A DNA stretch of 64,000 bases from Vibrio sp. ES.051 (GCF_002563795.1 NZ_PDJL01000004.1:620001-684000); one strand, 5' to 3'. Counted from the first letter of the stretch, positions 37,754-49,926 are shown. Numbers and translations are program-made. Notes: generated from the sequence alone by a model not told the origin.

Positions 37754-38893
37754 ATGGAAAGACCACTACGTATCGGCATCATTGCCGGAGAACTGTCTGG
37801 CGACACGCTAGGTGAAGGCTTTATCAAAGCCGTGAAAGAACAGTACCCAAACGCGGAGTTTGTCGGTATTGGTGGCCCGAAAATGATTGCCCAAGGATGT
37901 GAATCTCTTTTCGATATGGAAGAGCTCGCTGTGATGGGGTTGGTTGAGGTTCTAGGGCGTCTGCCGAGACTCTTGAAAGTGAAAGCAGAGTTAGTTAAAT
38001 ACTTTACACAAAATCCACCGGATGTTTTCGTTGGTATCGATGCTCCTGACTTCAACTTACGCTTGGAACTTGACCTTAAGCAGGCGGGCATTAAAACCGT
38101 TCATTACGTGAGCCCGTCAGTTTGGGCTTGGCGTCAAAAGCGCATCTTCAAAATTGAAGCGGCAACTAACCTCGTATTGGCTTTTCTGCCTTTTGAGAAA
38201 GCGTTCTATGACAAGTTTAACGTTCCTTGTGAATTTATTGGGCATACATTGGCAGACTCGATCCCACTCGAATCCGAGCAAGCACCTGCACGTGAACTGA
38301 TCGGGTTGGAGCAAAATAAAAGATGGTTAGCAGTATTACCAGGCAGTCGTGGGAGCGAATTAAAAATGCTGTCAGAGCCATTTATCAAAACTTGTAAGCT
38401 GCTTCATCAAAAATTTCCCGATTTGGGCTTTGTCGTAGCGCTAGTTAATCAAAAACGCCGTGAGCAGTTTGAACAAGCTTGGAAAGAGCATGCGCCAGAG
38501 TTGGATTTTAGATTAGTCGATGACACCGCACGCAACGTCATCACCGCTTCGGATGCCGTTATGCTAGCGTCCGGTACAGTGGCACTGGAATGTATGCTTC
38601 TTAAACGTCCGATGGTGGTTGGTTATCGTGTGAATGCATTTACCGCGTTTTTGGCTAAGCGCCTACTCAAAACTAAATATGTCTCACTGCCGAACATTCT
38701 CGCCGATGACGAGTTAGTGAAAGAGTTCCTACAAGATGACTGCACGTCACACAATCTGTTTAACGAAGTCTCCCATTTATTAGAAAGCAACAATAAACAG
38801 ATGTTAGACAAGTTTAACGAAATGCATCATTGGATCCGTAAAGATGCGGATCAACAAGCCGCAAAAGCGGTATTAAAATTGATTGAGAAATAG
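37754..38893 (+). CDS. lpxB: Lipid-A-disaccharide synthase LpxB
   Basis: 379 residues of glycosyltransferase family 19: [14 protein letters not shown] at the start, [10 protein letters not shown], and [11 protein letters not shown] in the middle; [10 protein letters not shown] marks the second Rossmann-like domain. It joins 2,3-diacylglucosamine-1-phosphate with its UDP form at the inner membrane. It is followed by rnhB after nine bases. Confidence 0.97.
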   Translation: MERPLRIGIIAGELSGDTLGEGFIKAVKEQYPNAEFVGIGGPKMIAQGCESLFDMEELAVMGLVEVLGRLPRLLKVKAELVKYFTQNPPDVFVGIDAPDFNLRLELDLKQAGIKTVHYVSPSVWAWRQKRIFKIEAATNLVLAFLPFEKAFYDKFNVPCEFIGHTLADSIPLESEQAPARELIGLEQNKRWLAVLPGSRGSELKMLSEPFIKTCKLLHQKFPDLGFVVALVNQKRREQFEQAWKEHAPELDFRLVDDTARNVITASDAVMLASGTVALECMLLKRPMVVGYRVNAFTAFLAKRLLKTKYVSLPNILADDELVKEFLQDDCTSHNLFNEVSHLLESNNKQMLDKFNEMHHWIRKDADQQAAKAVLKLIEK

Positions 38894-38902
38894 AGAATTC
38901 CC

Positions 38903-39538
38903 ATGCCTGCGAAAGCTAAAACGACCAAAGAAAAAGTTGAGCTCCCACCGTTTGAGTATCCACAAGGTTATCAACTTGTGGCGGGCGTCGACGAGGTAGG
39001 ACGTGGTCCTTTGGTCGGTGATGTCGTCACCGCTGCCGTTATCCTTGATCCAAGCAATCCCATCGAAGGCTTGAATGACTCCAAAAAATTGACCGAGAAG
39101 AAGCGTATGGCGCTGCTTCCTGAAATCAAAGAAAAAGCGTTAGCTTGGTCTATTGGGCGTTGTTCTCCTGAAGAGATTGACCGACTGAATATTCTTCAAG
39201 CCACGATGGTAGCCATGCAGCGTGCGGTTTCTAGTTTAAATATTCCGCCAGATTTAGTTCTGATTGACGGCAATCGCTGTCCAGATCTGCCGATGGATGC
39301 TCAAGCGGTAGTCAAAGGCGATTTGCGTGTTGTTGAAATCAGCGCTGCTTCGATTATTGCCAAAGTCGTGCGAGATCAAGAAATGCAAGAATTGGATAAA
39401 CAGCACCCACAATTTGGTTTTGCGAAGCACAAAGGTTATCCAACCAAAGCGCATTTTGAAGCGATTGAGCAACACGGCGTCATCAACGAACATCGCAAGA
39501 GTTTCAAACCAGTAAAGAAAGCTTTAGGCATAGAATAA
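38903..39538 (+). CDS. rnhB: Ribonuclease HII
   Basis: 211 residues. The catalytic DE pair is at residues 30-31 in [16 protein letters not shown]; the further acidic ligand is in [10 protein letters not shown] and the C-terminal helix has [13 protein letters not shown]. It cleaves RNA-DNA hybrids and removes misincorporated ribonucleotides. A lysine-rich N-terminal extension of about 22 residues precedes the fold. It sits between lpxB and dnaE as in enterics. Confidence 0.96.
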   Translation: MPAKAKTTKEKVELPPFEYPQGYQLVAGVDEVGRGPLVGDVVTAAVILDPSNPIEGLNDSKKLTEKKRMALLPEIKEKALAWSIGRCSPEEIDRLNILQATMVAMQRAVSSLNIPPDLVLIDGNRCPDLPMDAQAVVKGDLRVVEISAASIIAKVVRDQEMQELDKQHPQFGFAKHKGYPTKAHFEAIEQHGVINEHRKSFKPVKKALGIE

Positions 39539-39619
39539 CCAATGGAGACAATTGGAGTTATAAACCCAATCTCTTTAGGTTAGAATCCCCAACAAAATAG
39601 AGTCACACGGTACCTGTTA

Positions 39620-42600
39620 ATGTCAGATCCCAAATTCATCCACCTGCGCGTTCATAGTGATTTCTCGATGGTGGATGGCCTCAACAAAGTTCCACCGATA
39701 GTTAAGAAAGTCGCTGAGCTCGGTATGCCTGCCATGGCGCTGACCGACTTTACCAACCTATGTGGTTTGGTGAAGTTTTACGGCACAGCACATAGCTGCG
39801 GTGTTAAGCCGATCATTGGTGCCGATTTTAAAATGCAATCGGATGAGTTCGGTGAAGAGCTGACACAAATAACGGTACTTGCAGCGGACAATGTGGGATA
39901 TAAAAACCTTACGTTGCTGATCTCGAAAGCTTATTTACGCGGCCATATTCAGCATCACCCCGTGATCGATAAAACATGGCTAGCGGATATGTCCGAAGGC
40001 CTTATTATCTTGTCCGGAGGAAGAAGTGGTGAAATTGGCCGAGGGTTACTGAAAGGTAACCGACAGATAGTGCAAAACTGTGTCGACTTCTATAAACAGT
40101 ATTTCCCAGACCGTTTCTATCTGGAGTTGCATCGTACTGGCCGTCCGGACGAAGAAACCTACCTTCATTTTGCTGTGGAGCTGGCAGAGCAGCAAGACTT
40201 GCCTGTTGTCGCAACAAATGAAGTGGTGTTTCTTAGTGAAGACCTTTTTGACGCACATGAAATTCGTGTCGCGATTCATGATGGCTACACGTTAGAAGAC
40301 CCACGCAGACCAAAAAACTACAGCCCACAGCAATACCTTCGTACTGAAGAAGAAATGTGCGCGTTGTTTGCCGACATTCCTGAAGCATTAGAAAACAGTG
40401 TTGAGATTGCCAAGCGTTGTAACGTAACGGTTCGCTTAGACGAGTACTTCCTCCCAGCGTTTCCAACGGAAGGGATGAAAGAGACCGAATTCTTGGTCAT
40501 GAAGTCTCGAGAAGGTCTAGAAGAACGTTTGGAATTTCTATTCCCTGATGAAGAGGAGCGAAAACGACATCGTCCTGGGTACGATGAGCGTTTGCAAATC
40601 GAACTTGACGTTATTAACCAAATGGGGTTCCCAGGTTACTTCCTGATCGTAATGGAGTTCATCCAGTGGTCTAAAGATAACGGAATTCCAGTCGGCCCAG
40701 GTCGTGGTTCGGGTGCTGGTTCTTTAGTGGCGTATGCGCTCAAAATCACAGACTTAGACCCGTTGGAATACGACCTGCTTTTCGAACGATTTTTGAACCC
40801 AGAACGTGTCTCGATGCCCGATTTTGATGTCGATTTCTGTATGGATAAGCGTGATCAAGTGATTGATCACGTAGCGGAAATGTATGGCCGTGATGCCGTG
40901 TCTCAGATCATCACGTTCGGTACGATGGCAGCGAAAGCGGTAATTCGTGACGTAGGCCGTGTACTTGGTCATCCATTTGGTTTTGTGGATCGTATTTCAA
41001 AGCTGATCCCACCCGATCCAGGTATGACGCTGGATAAAGCGTTTAAAGCTGAGCCTGCCTTACCAGAATTGTACGAAGCCGATGAGGAAGTGAAAGCGCT
41101 CATCGATATGTGTCATATTCTGGAAGGCTGTACGCGAAATGCTGGTAAACACGCTGGTGGTGTGGTTATTTCGCCGACGACAATTACCGATTTTGCGCCT
41201 ATTTACGCTGACGCGGAAGGTCACTTCCCAGTCACGCAATTCGATAAGAATGACGTTGAAACCGCTGGCTTGGTTAAGTTTGACTTCTTGGGGCTGCGTA
41301 CCTTAACCATCATTGACTGGGCGCTTGGTCTGATTAACCCCCGTCTAGAGCGAGAAGGTAAAGAGCCGGTTAGTATTGAGTCAATCCCGCTTAAAGACTC
41401 CGCCTCTTTCCGTGTGTTGCAAAAATCAGAAACAACCGCGGTGTTCCAGCTGGAATCGCGCGGTATGAAAGAGCTTATAAAGCGACTTCAGCCAGACTGT
41501 TTTGAAGATATTATCGCATTGGTGGCGCTTTTTCGTCCGGGCCCTTTGCAATCGGGGATGGTAGATAACTTTATCGACCGTAAACATGGCCGAGAAGCGG
41601 TCTCTTACCCAGATGAAAAATGGCAGCATGAGTCACTGAGAGAAACACTCGAACCAACCTATGGCATCATCCTGTATCAGGAGCAGGTTATGCAAATCGC
41701 ACAGATCTTAGCAGGCTATACGCTAGGTGGTGCGGACATGTTGCGCCGTGCGATGGGTAAGAAAAAACCGGAAGAGATGGCCAAACAACGTGCTATTTTT
41801 GAAGAGGGAGCGATAAAGAACGGTATCGACGGCGAGTTGGCGATGAAAATCTTCGACTTGGTAGAGAAGTTCGCAGGTTACGGCTTTAACAAATCGCACT
41901 CTGCCGCTTATGCACTGGTTTCTTATCAGACGCTTTGGTTGAAAACGCATTATCCAGCTGAGTTTATGGCAGCGGTAATGACGGCTGACATGGATAATAC
42001 CGAGAAAGTGGTTGGCTTGGTCGATGAGTGTTTCCGCATGAAGCTCACGATGTTACCACCAGACATCAACTCCGGATTATACCGCTTTAATGTTGATGAG
42101 AATGGCGCCATTGTTTACGGTATTGGTGCCATTAAAGGGGTCGGTGAAGGTCCAATCGACGCTATTCTTGAGGCAAGAAATAAAGGTGGTCACTTTAAAG
42201 ATCTGTTTGATTTCTGTGCTCGTGTTGATCTGAAACGCGTCAATAAAAGAGTGATCGAAAAGCTGATTTACGCCGGTGCACTGGACAGATTGGGCCCGCA
42301 CCGCGCAGCAATGATGGCTTCACTCAATGATGCAGTAAAGGCGGCAAGTCAGTATCACCAAGCAGAAGCCTTTGGTCAGACCGACATGTTTGGGGTGTTA
42401 ACTGATGCACCAGAAGAAGTGGAACATAAGTACACGCAAGTTCCACCATGGCCAGAAAAAGTGTGGTTGGAAGGCGAGCGTGATACCCTAGGCTTATATT
42501 TGACTGGGCACCCAATTAACGCCTACGCGAAGGAACTTAACAAATACACCAGTTGTCGACTTAAAGACGCGACACCAACACGTCGTGATCAGTCTGTGAC

Positions 42601-43099
42601 TGTGGCGGGGTTAGTAATCGCTGCGCGCGTAATGACCACCAAGCGTGGGACTCGCATTGGTCTCATGACGTTGGACGACCGAAGCGGTCGAATGGAAGTG
42701 ATGTTGTTCTCAGATGCGCTCGATCGATACGCAGAACTTCTCGAAAAAGACAGAATTTTAGTGGTTTCTGGACAGGTCAGCTTTGATGATTTTAACGGTG
42801 GCCTTAAAATGTCGGCGCGTGAAGTTATGGATCTCGGCAGCGCGCGTGAAAAATACGCTCGTGGCTTGTCGGTATCGATAGATGCAACTCAAGTCGATGA
42901 GCAGTTTTTTGAGCGGTTTAGCGGTATTTTAGAACCGCACAAAGCCGGAACCGTACCCGTCAATGTATACTACCAGCGTGCCGACGCCAGAACGCGGTTA
43001 ACATTGGGCACCGAGTGGCGAGTGACGCCAAGTGATAGATTACTCGACGATTTAAAACAGTTACTTGGCAACAGTCAGGTAGAACTCGAATTTAACTAA
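39620..43099 (+). CDS. dnaE: DNA polymerase III alpha subunit
   Basis: 1159 residues, the full-length replicative polymerase. An N-terminal PHP domain ([15 protein letters not shown]) is followed by the polymerase core with the catalytic PDFDVDF motif, whose aspartates are at residues 401, 403 and 405. Tandem helix-hairpin-helix ([15 protein letters not shown]), an OB fold ([13 protein letters not shown]) and a C-terminal tau-binding region follow. It shares the core holoenzyme with the DnaQ proofreading subunit encoded at 52053. Confidence 0.98.
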   Translation: MSDPKFIHLRVHSDFSMVDGLNKVPPIVKKVAELGMPAMALTDFTNLCGLVKFYGTAHSCGVKPIIGADFKMQSDEFGEELTQITVLAADNVGYKNLTLLISKAYLRGHIQHHPVIDKTWLADMSEGLIILSGGRSGEIGRGLLKGNRQIVQNCVDFYKQYFPDRFYLELHRTGRPDEETYLHFAVELAEQQDLPVVATNEVVFLSEDLFDAHEIRVAIHDGYTLEDPRRPKNYSPQQYLRTEEEMCALFADIPEALENSVEIAKRCNVTVRLDEYFLPAFPTEGMKETEFLVMKSREGLEERLEFLFPDEEERKRHRPGYDERLQIELDVINQMGFPGYFLIVMEFIQWSKDNGIPVGPGRGSGAGSLVAYALKITDLDPLEYDLLFERFLNPERVSMPDFDVDFCMDKRDQVIDHVAEMYGRDAVSQIITFGTMAAKAVIRDVGRVLGHPFGFVDRISKLIPPDPGMTLDKAFKAEPALPELYEADEEVKALIDMCHILEGCTRNAGKHAGGVVISPTTITDFAPIYADAEGHFPVTQFDKNDVETAGLVKFDFLGLRTLTIIDWALGLINPRLEREGKEPVSIESIPLKDSASFRVLQKSETTAVFQLESRGMKELIKRLQPDCFEDIIALVALFRPGPLQSGMVDNFIDRKHGREAVSYPDEKWQHESLRETLEPTYGIILYQEQVMQIAQILAGYTLGGADMLRRAMGKKKPEEMAKQRAIFEEGAIKNGIDGELAMKIFDLVEKFAGYGFNKSHSAAYALVSYQTLWLKTHYPAEFMAAVMTADMDNTEKVVGLVDECFRMKLTMLPPDINSGLYRFNVDENGAIVYGIGAIKGVGEGPIDAILEARNKGGHFKDLFDFCARVDLKRVNKRVIEKLIYAGALDRLGPHRAAMMASLNDAVKAASQYHQAEAFGQTDMFGVLTDAPEEVEHKYTQVPPWPEKVWLEGERDTLGLYLTGHPINAYAKELNKYTSCRLKDATPTRRDQSVTVAGLVIAARVMTTKRGTRIGLMTLDDRSGRMEVMLFSDALDRYAELLEKDRILVVSGQVSFDDFNGGLKMSAREVMDLGSAREKYARGLSVSIDATQVDEQFFERFSGILEPHKAGTVPVNVYYQRADARTRLTLGTEWRVTPSDRLLDDLKQLLGNSQVELEFN

Positions 43100-43146
43100 A
43101 AAATTCAGCGCAATGTGTTAGACGCTGAGTAAACAAGGATTCACAG

Positions 43147-44106
43147 ATGAGCCTAAACTTTCTTGAATTTGAAAAGCCAATTGCAGAATTAGAAGCGAAA
43201 ATTGAAGCGCTGCGTGATGTCTCTCGTCACGGCGGTGATTCTGCGATTGACCTGGATAAAGAAATCGAACAGCTTGAGAAGAAAAGCTTGGAGCTGAAGA
43301 AGAAAACCTTTAGCAGCTTAGGTGCATGGGAAACGGCTCAACTGGCTCGTCACCCTTTACGTCCCTACACATTGGACTACATTCAGCACGCTTTTGAAGA
43401 ATTTGATGAACTAGCGGGTGACCGCGCGTTTGCCGATGATAAAGCGATTGTAGGTGGTATTGCGCGTCTTGAAGGCCGCCCAGTCATGGTAATTGGTCAC
43501 CAAAAGGGTCGTGAAACTAAAGAGAAAGTAAAACGTAACTTTGGTATGCCTAAACCAGAAGGTTACCGTAAAGCACTGCGTCTGATGCAAATGGCAGAGC
43601 GTTTCAAAATGCCAATCCTTACTTTCATCGACACGGCGGGCGCTTATCCTGGCGTTGGCGCTGAAGAACGTGGTCAATCTGAAGCTATTGCGACAAACTT
43701 AAAAGTGATGTCTGGTCTTAAAGTACCTGTCATCTGTAATGTTGTGGGCGAAGGTGGTTCAGGCGGTGCATTAGCGATCGGGGTTGGTGATTATGTGAAC
43801 ATGCTCCAGTACTCAACTTACGCTGTTATTTCTCCAGAAGGTTGTGCTTCAATCTTATGGCGTGATTCAGATAAAGCCCCACAAGCAGCAGAAGCGATGG
43901 GTCTAACAGCCCCACGTCTAAAAGAACTTGAGCTGATTGATGAAATCATCGAGGAGCCACTGGGCGGTGCTCACCGTAACCACGTACAAATGGCCGCTAA
44001 TATGAAAGCAACATTGCTTCGTCAATTGGAAGAATTGGAACAGTTTGACGAAGAAGCGCTACGCGAACGTCGTTATGAACGTTTAATGAACTACGGTTAC
44101 TGCTGA
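43147..44106 (+). CDS. accA: Acetyl-CoA carboxylase carboxyltransferase alpha subunit
   Basis: 319 residues, the usual length. N-terminal helices ([17 protein letters not shown]) precede the crotonase-like carboxyltransferase domain with [19 protein letters not shown] and [15 protein letters not shown], the biotin/CoA-binding glycine-rich segments. With AccD it transfers carboxyl from biotin to acetyl-CoA, giving malonyl-CoA. It lies 47 bases after dnaE and ends at a strong terminator. Confidence 0.98.
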   Translation: MSLNFLEFEKPIAELEAKIEALRDVSRHGGDSAIDLDKEIEQLEKKSLELKKKTFSSLGAWETAQLARHPLRPYTLDYIQHAFEEFDELAGDRAFADDKAIVGGIARLEGRPVMVIGHQKGRETKEKVKRNFGMPKPEGYRKALRLMQMAERFKMPILTFIDTAGAYPGVGAEERGQSEAIATNLKVMSGLKVPVICNVVGEGGSGGALAIGVGDYVNMLQYSTYAVISPEGCASILWRDSDKAPQAAEAMGLTAPRLKELELIDEIIEEPLGGAHRNHVQMAANMKATLLRQLEELEQFDEEALRERRYERLMNYGYC

Positions 44107-44133
44107 TATCTCGCACGATAAAAGTTAAAATAG

Positions 44134-44166
44134 AAAGGGTTGGACAAGCGTCCAGCCCTTTTTTGT
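44134..44166 (+). terminator. Intrinsic terminator after accA
   Basis: AAGGGTTGGAC (44135-44145) pairs with GTCCAGCCCTT (44150-44160, one mismatch) with a T-run. Confidence 0.88.
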
Positions 44167-44182
44167 ACCTATCGGATCGCTT

Positions 44183-45499
44183 ATGGAATTGCTTTATCAG
44201 CACTTTGCTCATGTGTTGGATACTTATCACAAACCGAATACTAAAATAGTATTAGCTTTCAGTGGCGGGGTCGATTCCCGTCTGCTGCTTGAGCTGCTTA
44301 GTCGTTATCAGCAAGTTAACTCAGTAACTTGTCATGCCGTTTACGTACATCATGGTCTGAGTGCCAACGCTGACGATTGGGCAGAAAAATGTCAGTTATG
44401 GGCACAACAAGCGGCCATTCCTTACTCGGTTGAACGCGTCTGTTTGGATATTACTCGTGGTGAGAGTATTGAGCTCATCGCCCGAGAAGCCCGTTACCAA
44501 GCGTTAACCAAATATGTGAATGAAGGCGATGTCGTATTAACAGGTCAGCATGCGGATGATCAGGTTGAAACTTTTTTGCTCGCACTTAAGCGCGGCAGTG
44601 GACCCAAAGGCTTATCCTCCATGGCGGAAAATATGTCTTTTGCTGGTGGTACTTTAGTTCGTCCGTTGTTGTCTATTCGACGAGCGCAAATTGAATCTGC
44701 AGCTAAAGCACTAGGGTTGGAGTGGGTTGAGGATGAAAGCAACCAAGATACCCGCTACGATCGTAATTTTCTTCGTCATCGCATTGTCCCTACCTTATCT
44801 GAGCGTTGGCCGAGCATTCATCATTCTGTGCAGCGCAGTGCGAGTTTGTGTGCACAGCAAGAAGCTTTATTGGATGAGTTACTAGGCGCTATTTTTATGC
44901 GCGCTCTACAAGCTGATTTGAGCTTGAATATTGAAGAGTTATCATCCCACAGTGAGCTTGCTCGAGCGCGTTTGATCCGCATGTGGTTAGCAAAACTCAA
45001 GGTGAACATGCCGACGCAGGCTCAACTTAGTCTAATTTGGAATGAGGTTGCACTGGCGCAGCAAGATGCCAACCCCAAGCTAAAGCTAAAACAAGGTGAG
45101 ATCCGACGCTTTCAACGTCGTTTGTATTGGATTACTGACATCGTGGATGTGACACATTGGCAACGTACTATCCAAATCGACAAGCCCCTGAGCCTCCCAG
45201 AATCTTTGGGCCAGGTGACGTTGAGTACGGCGTCGGCTCATCCAACCATCGCCTTACCAGCACAACCCGAAGGGTTGTGCATTACATTTAATCCTGAAGG
45301 GCTTTCAGCCCATCCGACAACCCGCAGTCATAGCCGCAAGCTAAAAAAACTCTTTCAAGAGTATGGTGTGCCAAGCTGGTTGCGCCGCCAAACGCCAATT
45401 CTAATGTATCAGGATCAGGTCGTTGCTGTCGCCGACTTGTTTGTTGAGCAAGCTTTTAGTGGCCAAGACTGTGAACTCATTTGGCGCAAGTCGTTGTAA
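44183..45499 (+). CDS. tilS: tRNA(Ile)-lysidine synthase TilS
   Basis: 438 residues. The PP-loop ATP-pyrophosphatase motif SGGVDS is at residues 27-32, followed by YVHHGLS, GQHADDQVETFLLALKRG (two parts) and DESNQDTRYDRNFLRH. The C-terminal domain (RSHSRKLKKLFQEYGVPSWLR, two parts) binds the tRNA acceptor stem. It converts C34 of tRNA-Ile(CAU) to lysidine so that it reads AUA. It starts about 20 bases after the accA terminator. Confidence 0.96.
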   Translation: MELLYQHFAHVLDTYHKPNTKIVLAFSGGVDSRLLLELLSRYQQVNSVTCHAVYVHHGLSANADDWAEKCQLWAQQAAIPYSVERVCLDITRGESIELIAREARYQALTKYVNEGDVVLTGQHADDQVETFLLALKRGSGPKGLSSMAENMSFAGGTLVRPLLSIRRAQIESAAKALGLEWVEDESNQDTRYDRNFLRHRIVPTLSERWPSIHHSVQRSASLCAQQEALLDELLGAIFMRALQADLSLNIEELSSHSELARARLIRMWLAKLKVNMPTQAQLSLIWNEVALAQQDANPKLKLKQGEIRRFQRRLYWITDIVDVTHWQRTIQIDKPLSLPESLGQVTLSTASAHPTIALPAQPEGLCITFNPEGLSAHPTTRSHSRKLKKLFQEYGVPSWLRRQTPILMYQDQVVAVADLFVEQAFSGQDCELIWRKSL

Positions 45500-45563
45500 T
45501 TAATGCCACAATATCGGTATTAAATAAAAAGATTAACTCAAATAACAAGAATTAGGTGAAGCA

Positions 45564-45878
45564 ATGAAGAAAATAGAGATGGGCGTGATAATGGCGCTAA
45601 GCATGTTGAGCGGGCAAGCCTTTGCGGGAGGGAATGTTGAGGCAGGTCAAGCCAAAGCTGGCGTTTGTGCGGCGTGTCATGGCGCCGATGGCATCGCAAC
45701 CATTCCCGCTTACCCAAACTTGAAAGGGCAAAATGAGCAGTACATTATCAGTTCAATCAAAGCGTATAAAAATAAAGAGCGAAATGGCGGGCTGGCTGCG
45801 GTAATGCAGGCGCAAGCCTCGCTTCTTTCTGATGAAGACATCGAAAATTTAGCCGCCTACTACTCGAGTTTGAAGTAA
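45564..45878 (+). CDS. Small periplasmic c-type cytochrome
   Basis: 104 residues. A signal peptide (about 1-21, ending QAFA) is followed by a single class I haem-binding motif CAACH at residues 35-39. The axial methionine is likely the one in AAVMQAQA, and the C-terminal [15 protein letters not shown] helix is typical of cytochrome c553/c4-type domains. It carries electrons in the periplasm; its partner oxidase is not encoded nearby. An AGGTGAA ribosome binding site precedes the ATG. Confidence 0.9.
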   Translation: MKKIEMGVIMALSMLSGQAFAGGNVEAGQAKAGVCAACHGADGIATIPAYPNLKGQNEQYIISSIKAYKNKERNGGLAAVMQAQASLLSDEDIENLAAYYSSLK

Positions 45879-46054
45879 TTGGGGAAAGTGCTTTTGCGGC
45901 TAGGTCTTCCATATATAATGTCGGAGAAGACTCTGGCTTTGCTTTATCCGCATCATTACCCCTTCTTAAAGCGGATTTGAGCTGGTGGGTCAGAGACAAA
46001 TATTGAATGTTATGAAGCGCTAAACGATAATAAGTGCAATCGATTAAAGCTTAA

Positions 46055-46402
<348 letters not shown>

Positions 46403-46436
46403 TATTTCATTATAAAGGGTCTCATATTACTATGCT

Positions 46437-46466
46437 AAAGGGAGCCAAGAGGCTCCTTTTTTGTTT
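46437..46466 (+). terminator. Intrinsic terminator after glnB
   Basis: AAAGGGAGCC, an AAGA loop and GGCTCCTTTTTT (46437-46462) with a long T-run. Confidence 0.88.
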
Positions 46467-46602
46467 TAGCCTCTATACCCGCACAACCCGGAAAGAATCG
46501 ACTATTACGCTTTGTTGTTTTCCTTGCAATCGAAACAGTGAAAGTACGCAGACAAGAGCCTCTTAAAGTCATTTGGGTATATAAACTGGATTCAGGTGTC
46601 GT

Positions 46603-47448
46603 ATGTTTAAGCGTGTTGTCCTAGCTGTAGCTTTTCTCATCATGGTTGTGTTAGTTAGCTTTCAAGTGATTTTTACCGTGCCAGAGCAGCCGCAGATCAT
46701 TACTCAAACCGGTTCGAAAATCACCCAAGAGATTCGATGTATTGAATTTGGTGGCTCAAAAGCACTGGATAATGGTGGTGAACTCAATGTGCTGGTTTGG
46801 AATATTTACAAACAAAATCGCAATAATTGGCAACGCGAGCTTGATGAGTTGTCGGCTAACAAACAACTGCTATTACTGCAAGAAGCCAGCATGACTCAAA
46901 CCTTTAAGCAGTGGTTAGTCGAGGGTGACTGGGTGAGTAATCAAGTTAGTGCGTTTAAAGCATTGGGAAGTGGCGTTGGTGTGATTAGCATCGGGCAGGA
47001 GCAACCAGAAAAAGCGTGTGCTTATACGTCGAAAGAGCCGTGGTTACGCTTACCCAAGTCTGCCTTGTACAGCCGATACTATTTGAGCAATGGGGAGCGT
47101 CTTGCCGTCATCAATGTGCATGCCATCAACTTTACGGTTGGGATGCAAGAGTACGTGTCGCAATTAACCTTCCTAGAGATGCTCTTAAAAAATCATACCG
47201 GACCAGTTTTGTTTGCCGGAGACTTCAACAGTTGGAGTGAGTCCCGAGTCGATGCGATGAGCAAGGTTTTAAAAGCGGCAAGCTTGAAAGAAGTGACTTT
47301 TTCTCCGGACCATCGCACCCAATTTATTACTGGATTACCATTGGATCATGTGTTTTACCGAGGACTTACTCTTAAATACGCGAAAGCGCCGCAGAGCGAC
47401 GCTTCCGATCATAATCCACTGTTGATGTCGTTTGATTTAGGTAACTAA
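46603..47448 (+). CDS. YafD family (UPF0294) endonuclease/exonuclease/phosphatase-fold protein
   Basis: 281 residues. An N-terminal membrane helix (about 5-26) may anchor the protein with its domain outside the cytoplasm. The EEP fold is supported by LNVLVWNIYKQNR, LLLLQEA, VINVHAINF, LFAGDFNSW and SDHNPLL, which supply the expected metal-binding Asn, Glu, Asp, Asn and catalytic His residues. It matches E. coli YafD, of unknown substrate. It lies in the yafD/mltD/gloB neighbourhood seen in enterics, although the order differs. Confidence 0.85.
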   Translation: MFKRVVLAVAFLIMVVLVSFQVIFTVPEQPQIITQTGSKITQEIRCIEFGGSKALDNGGELNVLVWNIYKQNRNNWQRELDELSANKQLLLLQEASMTQTFKQWLVEGDWVSNQVSAFKALGSGVGVISIGQEQPEKACAYTSKEPWLRLPKSALYSRYYLSNGERLAVINVHAINFTVGMQEYVSQLTFLEMLLKNHTGPVLFAGDFNSWSESRVDAMSKVLKAASLKEVTFSPDHRTQFITGLPLDHVFYRGLTLKYAKAPQSDASDHNPLLMSFDLGN

Positions 47449-47459
47449 AGCCGGTTGGG

Positions 47460-48146
47460 TTACATCACGACAAGGTACAGCGCCCAAATTACGTAAAAGA
47501 CAACCCATGGTAAACTTGCAATAACTAAAGCTTGCCCTCGTTCAAACTCTGTCCAAGTTAACACCACACCGTAGCCAAGTACAATGTACCAAGGCAGAAG
47601 CAGAGGTAATGAACTGGCAAAGTGAGACCAATCGTTGGTCAGTGGCAACTTTAATAAACCATTAAGACTGTTCAGATCCGCCGCGTAAGTCATGACCTCG
47701 CCGTGTTTCAATAGCAAACTGGCATAGCTTGCAATGTCTCCTAACACGGCAGGAAACAAAACTGCACACGACGCGGCAAACCACTTCCAGTAACCATATT
47801 GTTGCTTGCTTGCCTTCGTTGCAAGAAAGAACCAAAGCGCAAGCAACAGTAAGGTGGCAAAGCGGTTGAATACATCATTGATGATCACACTTGCCATCAG
47901 AGTGTTGGGTTCTAATAGCTCAATCTGCTTCGGGTCGATTTGCTGAAACTGCACGGCAAGTTGGTCACTAAGCCACGTGAAATCGACATTCGAAAAGTAA
48001 GCGCCCCAGAATAAAAACGGACTAAGCATCAAGAAGATGAACGGTTGCCACCCCCAAGCGCCACGCTGATACAACGCAAGAAAACAAGACGTTGGAGAAC
48101 GGAAAATATCCAATAACATTACAAGTGGATTACTTGATGGGCTCAT
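47460..48146 (-). CDS. YIP1-family inner-membrane protein
   Basis: 228 residues with about five or six predicted membrane helices, starting with DIFRSPTSCFLALYQRGAWGWQPFIF, the typical YIP1 N-terminal amphipathic stretch, and ending in VIASLPWVVFYVIWALYLVVM. Function is unknown. The ATG overlaps the mltD stop codon by four bases, so it is translated from the mltD message. Confidence 0.78.
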   Translation of the reverse strand: MSPSSNPLVMLLDIFRSPTSCFLALYQRGAWGWQPFIFLMLSPFLFWGAYFSNVDFTWLSDQLAVQFQQIDPKQIELLEPNTLMASVIINDVFNRFATLLLLALWFFLATKASKQQYGYWKWFAASCAVLFPAVLGDIASYASLLLKHGEVMTYAADLNSLNGLLKLPLTNDWSHFASSLPLLLPWYIVLGYGVVLTWTEFERGQALVIASLPWVVFYVIWALYLVVM

Positions 48147-49729
48147 ACACTCACCTTCGTTACGTCAACGTATAATTTAAGTTTTTGACCTGGTTGTAGG
48201 TATTTGCTCTTTTGTAGCGCGTTCCATTTCACGATGTCGTTTGTTTTGACTTTAAACTTGCTGGCAATGCCACTGATCGTATCGCCGGAGCGAACGTTGT
48301 AAAACACCGTGCGAATGACCGCACCTTGGTCTGCGTTCTTCCAAATCACCAGTTTTTGACCAACGCGCAATGGATCTTTTGGACCCATGCCGTTCCATTT
48401 CGCCAGAGCCTTGTACGATACTTTGTTATCATGCGCGATTGACCACAAACTTTCCCCAGACTGAACCGAGTGGGTTAGCTTGAATTGACCTCGAGCTCGA
48501 GATTGGGTTTTGTTCAAGCGGTTCTGAGCGCTTAAAGCGTACTTAGAGTCGTCTTTTGTTGACGTTGGGATCAACAGATATTGGCCAATGCGAATGTTAT
48601 CGTTGGCAAGGCCATTTGCACGCCGAATAACTTTCGTGGTTGTACCATATTGGTTAGCCAGCACACTCAGAGAATCGCCAGATTTTACCTTGTAGCGAGC
48701 CACTTTCATCCCTTTGCCGCGGTTTTTTTCCACTTTGGCTAGGAACACTTCTTTTTTCTTAATCGGGATCAAAAGTTGATGCGGGCCTTCTGGAGCCGTA
48801 GACCATTGATTGTAAGCTGGGTTATAGCTTTGTAGCTCTTTAACTCCAATGCCAGCGTAATCCGCTGCAATCGCTAGGTCTAATTGTTCTTTAGGATCAA
48901 CAAGAGCAAGGACAGGCTTGTTCGTAATCGCTGGAATATTAAGCCCGTACTTATCTTGGTTTGCGATGACATCTGCCAACGCCAGAAGTTTAGGCACGTA
49001 GCTGCTGGTCTCTTTTGGTAAATCCAAAGAGAAGAAGTCGATAGGCTTGCCTAGCTTTCTATTTTTACGGATCGCACTGGAAACACGGCCGCCGCCACTA
49101 TTGTACGCAGCAATGGCGTGTTCCCAGCTGCCATCAAAGCGCTGATTCAGTCTAACGAGGTAATCTAGCGCCGCATCGGTAGCCGCTGCCACATCTCGGC
49201 GTCCGTCATACCAGTAGTTTTGCTCAAGCCCCATCATTTTTCCGGTGCCAGGAACAAACTGCCATAAACCCGCAGCACTGCCATGTGAGTATGCAAAGGC
49301 ATCGAATGAGCTTTCAACCACAGGAAGTAGAGCTAACTCCATTGGCAGCCCGCGTTCTTCTATACGTTCTGTGATCATATAGAGAAAAGGGGTAGCACGT
49401 TTCGACACCGTATAAAGGTGGTTTGGGTGCTTTAAATACCACGTGCGGTAGTAGTCCACTTTTTTGTTGTTAGGGATGTCCATTTCAAGCTGCATAGCGA
49501 TACGTTGCCACACATCTTCCTGTTCCTGAGGAGAGAGAGCTTTTGGTGTATCCCCAGCCGTCTTTTTTGCTAGGGATGGTTTGCTTTTTGATTGAGCGAT
49601 AGCTGCATTTTGGTTTGCAGTTTGCTCGGACTTGTTGGTTTCTGGTGTAGAAGACGTTGTTGAGTCTGACTGAGTCAATTGACAGCCAGATAATAATAAC
49701 GCCAACGCCCAGGTATACTTCAAACGCAT
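48143..49729 (-). CDS. mltD: Membrane-bound lytic transglycosylase D
   Basis: 528-residue lipoprotein: LLSGC lipobox with the acylated Cys at residue 16, then a Ser/Thr/Gln-rich linker. A GH23 lytic transglycosylase domain (about 105-230) has the catalytic Glu139 in VVESSFDAFAYSHGSAAG. Three LysM peptidoglycan-binding repeats lie at about 345-388, 418-463 and 475-520. It cleaves the glycan strand to 1,6-anhydromuropeptides at the inner face of the outer membrane. Confidence 0.96.
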   Translation of the reverse strand: MRLKYTWALALLLSGCQLTQSDSTTSSTPETNKSEQTANQNAAIAQSKSKPSLAKKTAGDTPKALSPQEQEDVWQRIAMQLEMDIPNNKKVDYYRTWYLKHPNHLYTVSKRATPFLYMITERIEERGLPMELALLPVVESSFDAFAYSHGSAAGLWQFVPGTGKMMGLEQNYWYDGRRDVAAATDAALDYLVRLNQRFDGSWEHAIAAYNSGGGRVSSAIRKNRKLGKPIDFFSLDLPKETSSYVPKLLALADVIANQDKYGLNIPAITNKPVLALVDPKEQLDLAIAADYAGIGVKELQSYNPAYNQWSTAPEGPHQLLIPIKKKEVFLAKVEKNRGKGMKVARYKVKSGDSLSVLANQYGTTTKVIRRANGLANDNIRIGQYLLIPTSTKDDSKYALSAQNRLNKTQSRARGQFKLTHSVQSGESLWSIAHDNKVSYKALAKWNGMGPKDPLRVGQKLVIWKNADQGAVIRTVFYNVRSGDTISGIASKFKVKTNDIVKWNALQKSKYLQPGQKLKLYVDVTKVSV

Positions 49730-49903
49730 GGATTCAGCCTATTTAGGGCCTGTTTATCTTCACCTGCCTGTCGCGCAATACAAATTACGTGGCAGTCGCA
49801 AGATAATAGACATCTTTAAACACTAAGTAATAAATAGAGGTGAGAGCTTCTAAGTTACGCACTAGGGGGAACTTAAAATAGATTCATATCAACCCCAAAG
49901 TAA

Positions 49904-49926
49904 GAGAAGCGCCAGTGGCGCTTCTC
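49904..49926 (-). terminator. Intrinsic terminator after gloB
   Basis: Perfect arms GAGAAGCGCCA (49904-49914) and TGGCGCTTCTC (49916-49926); the tail on the minus strand is only moderately T-rich. Its plus-strand side reads into an A-run, as expected for a minus-strand terminator. Confidence 0.65.
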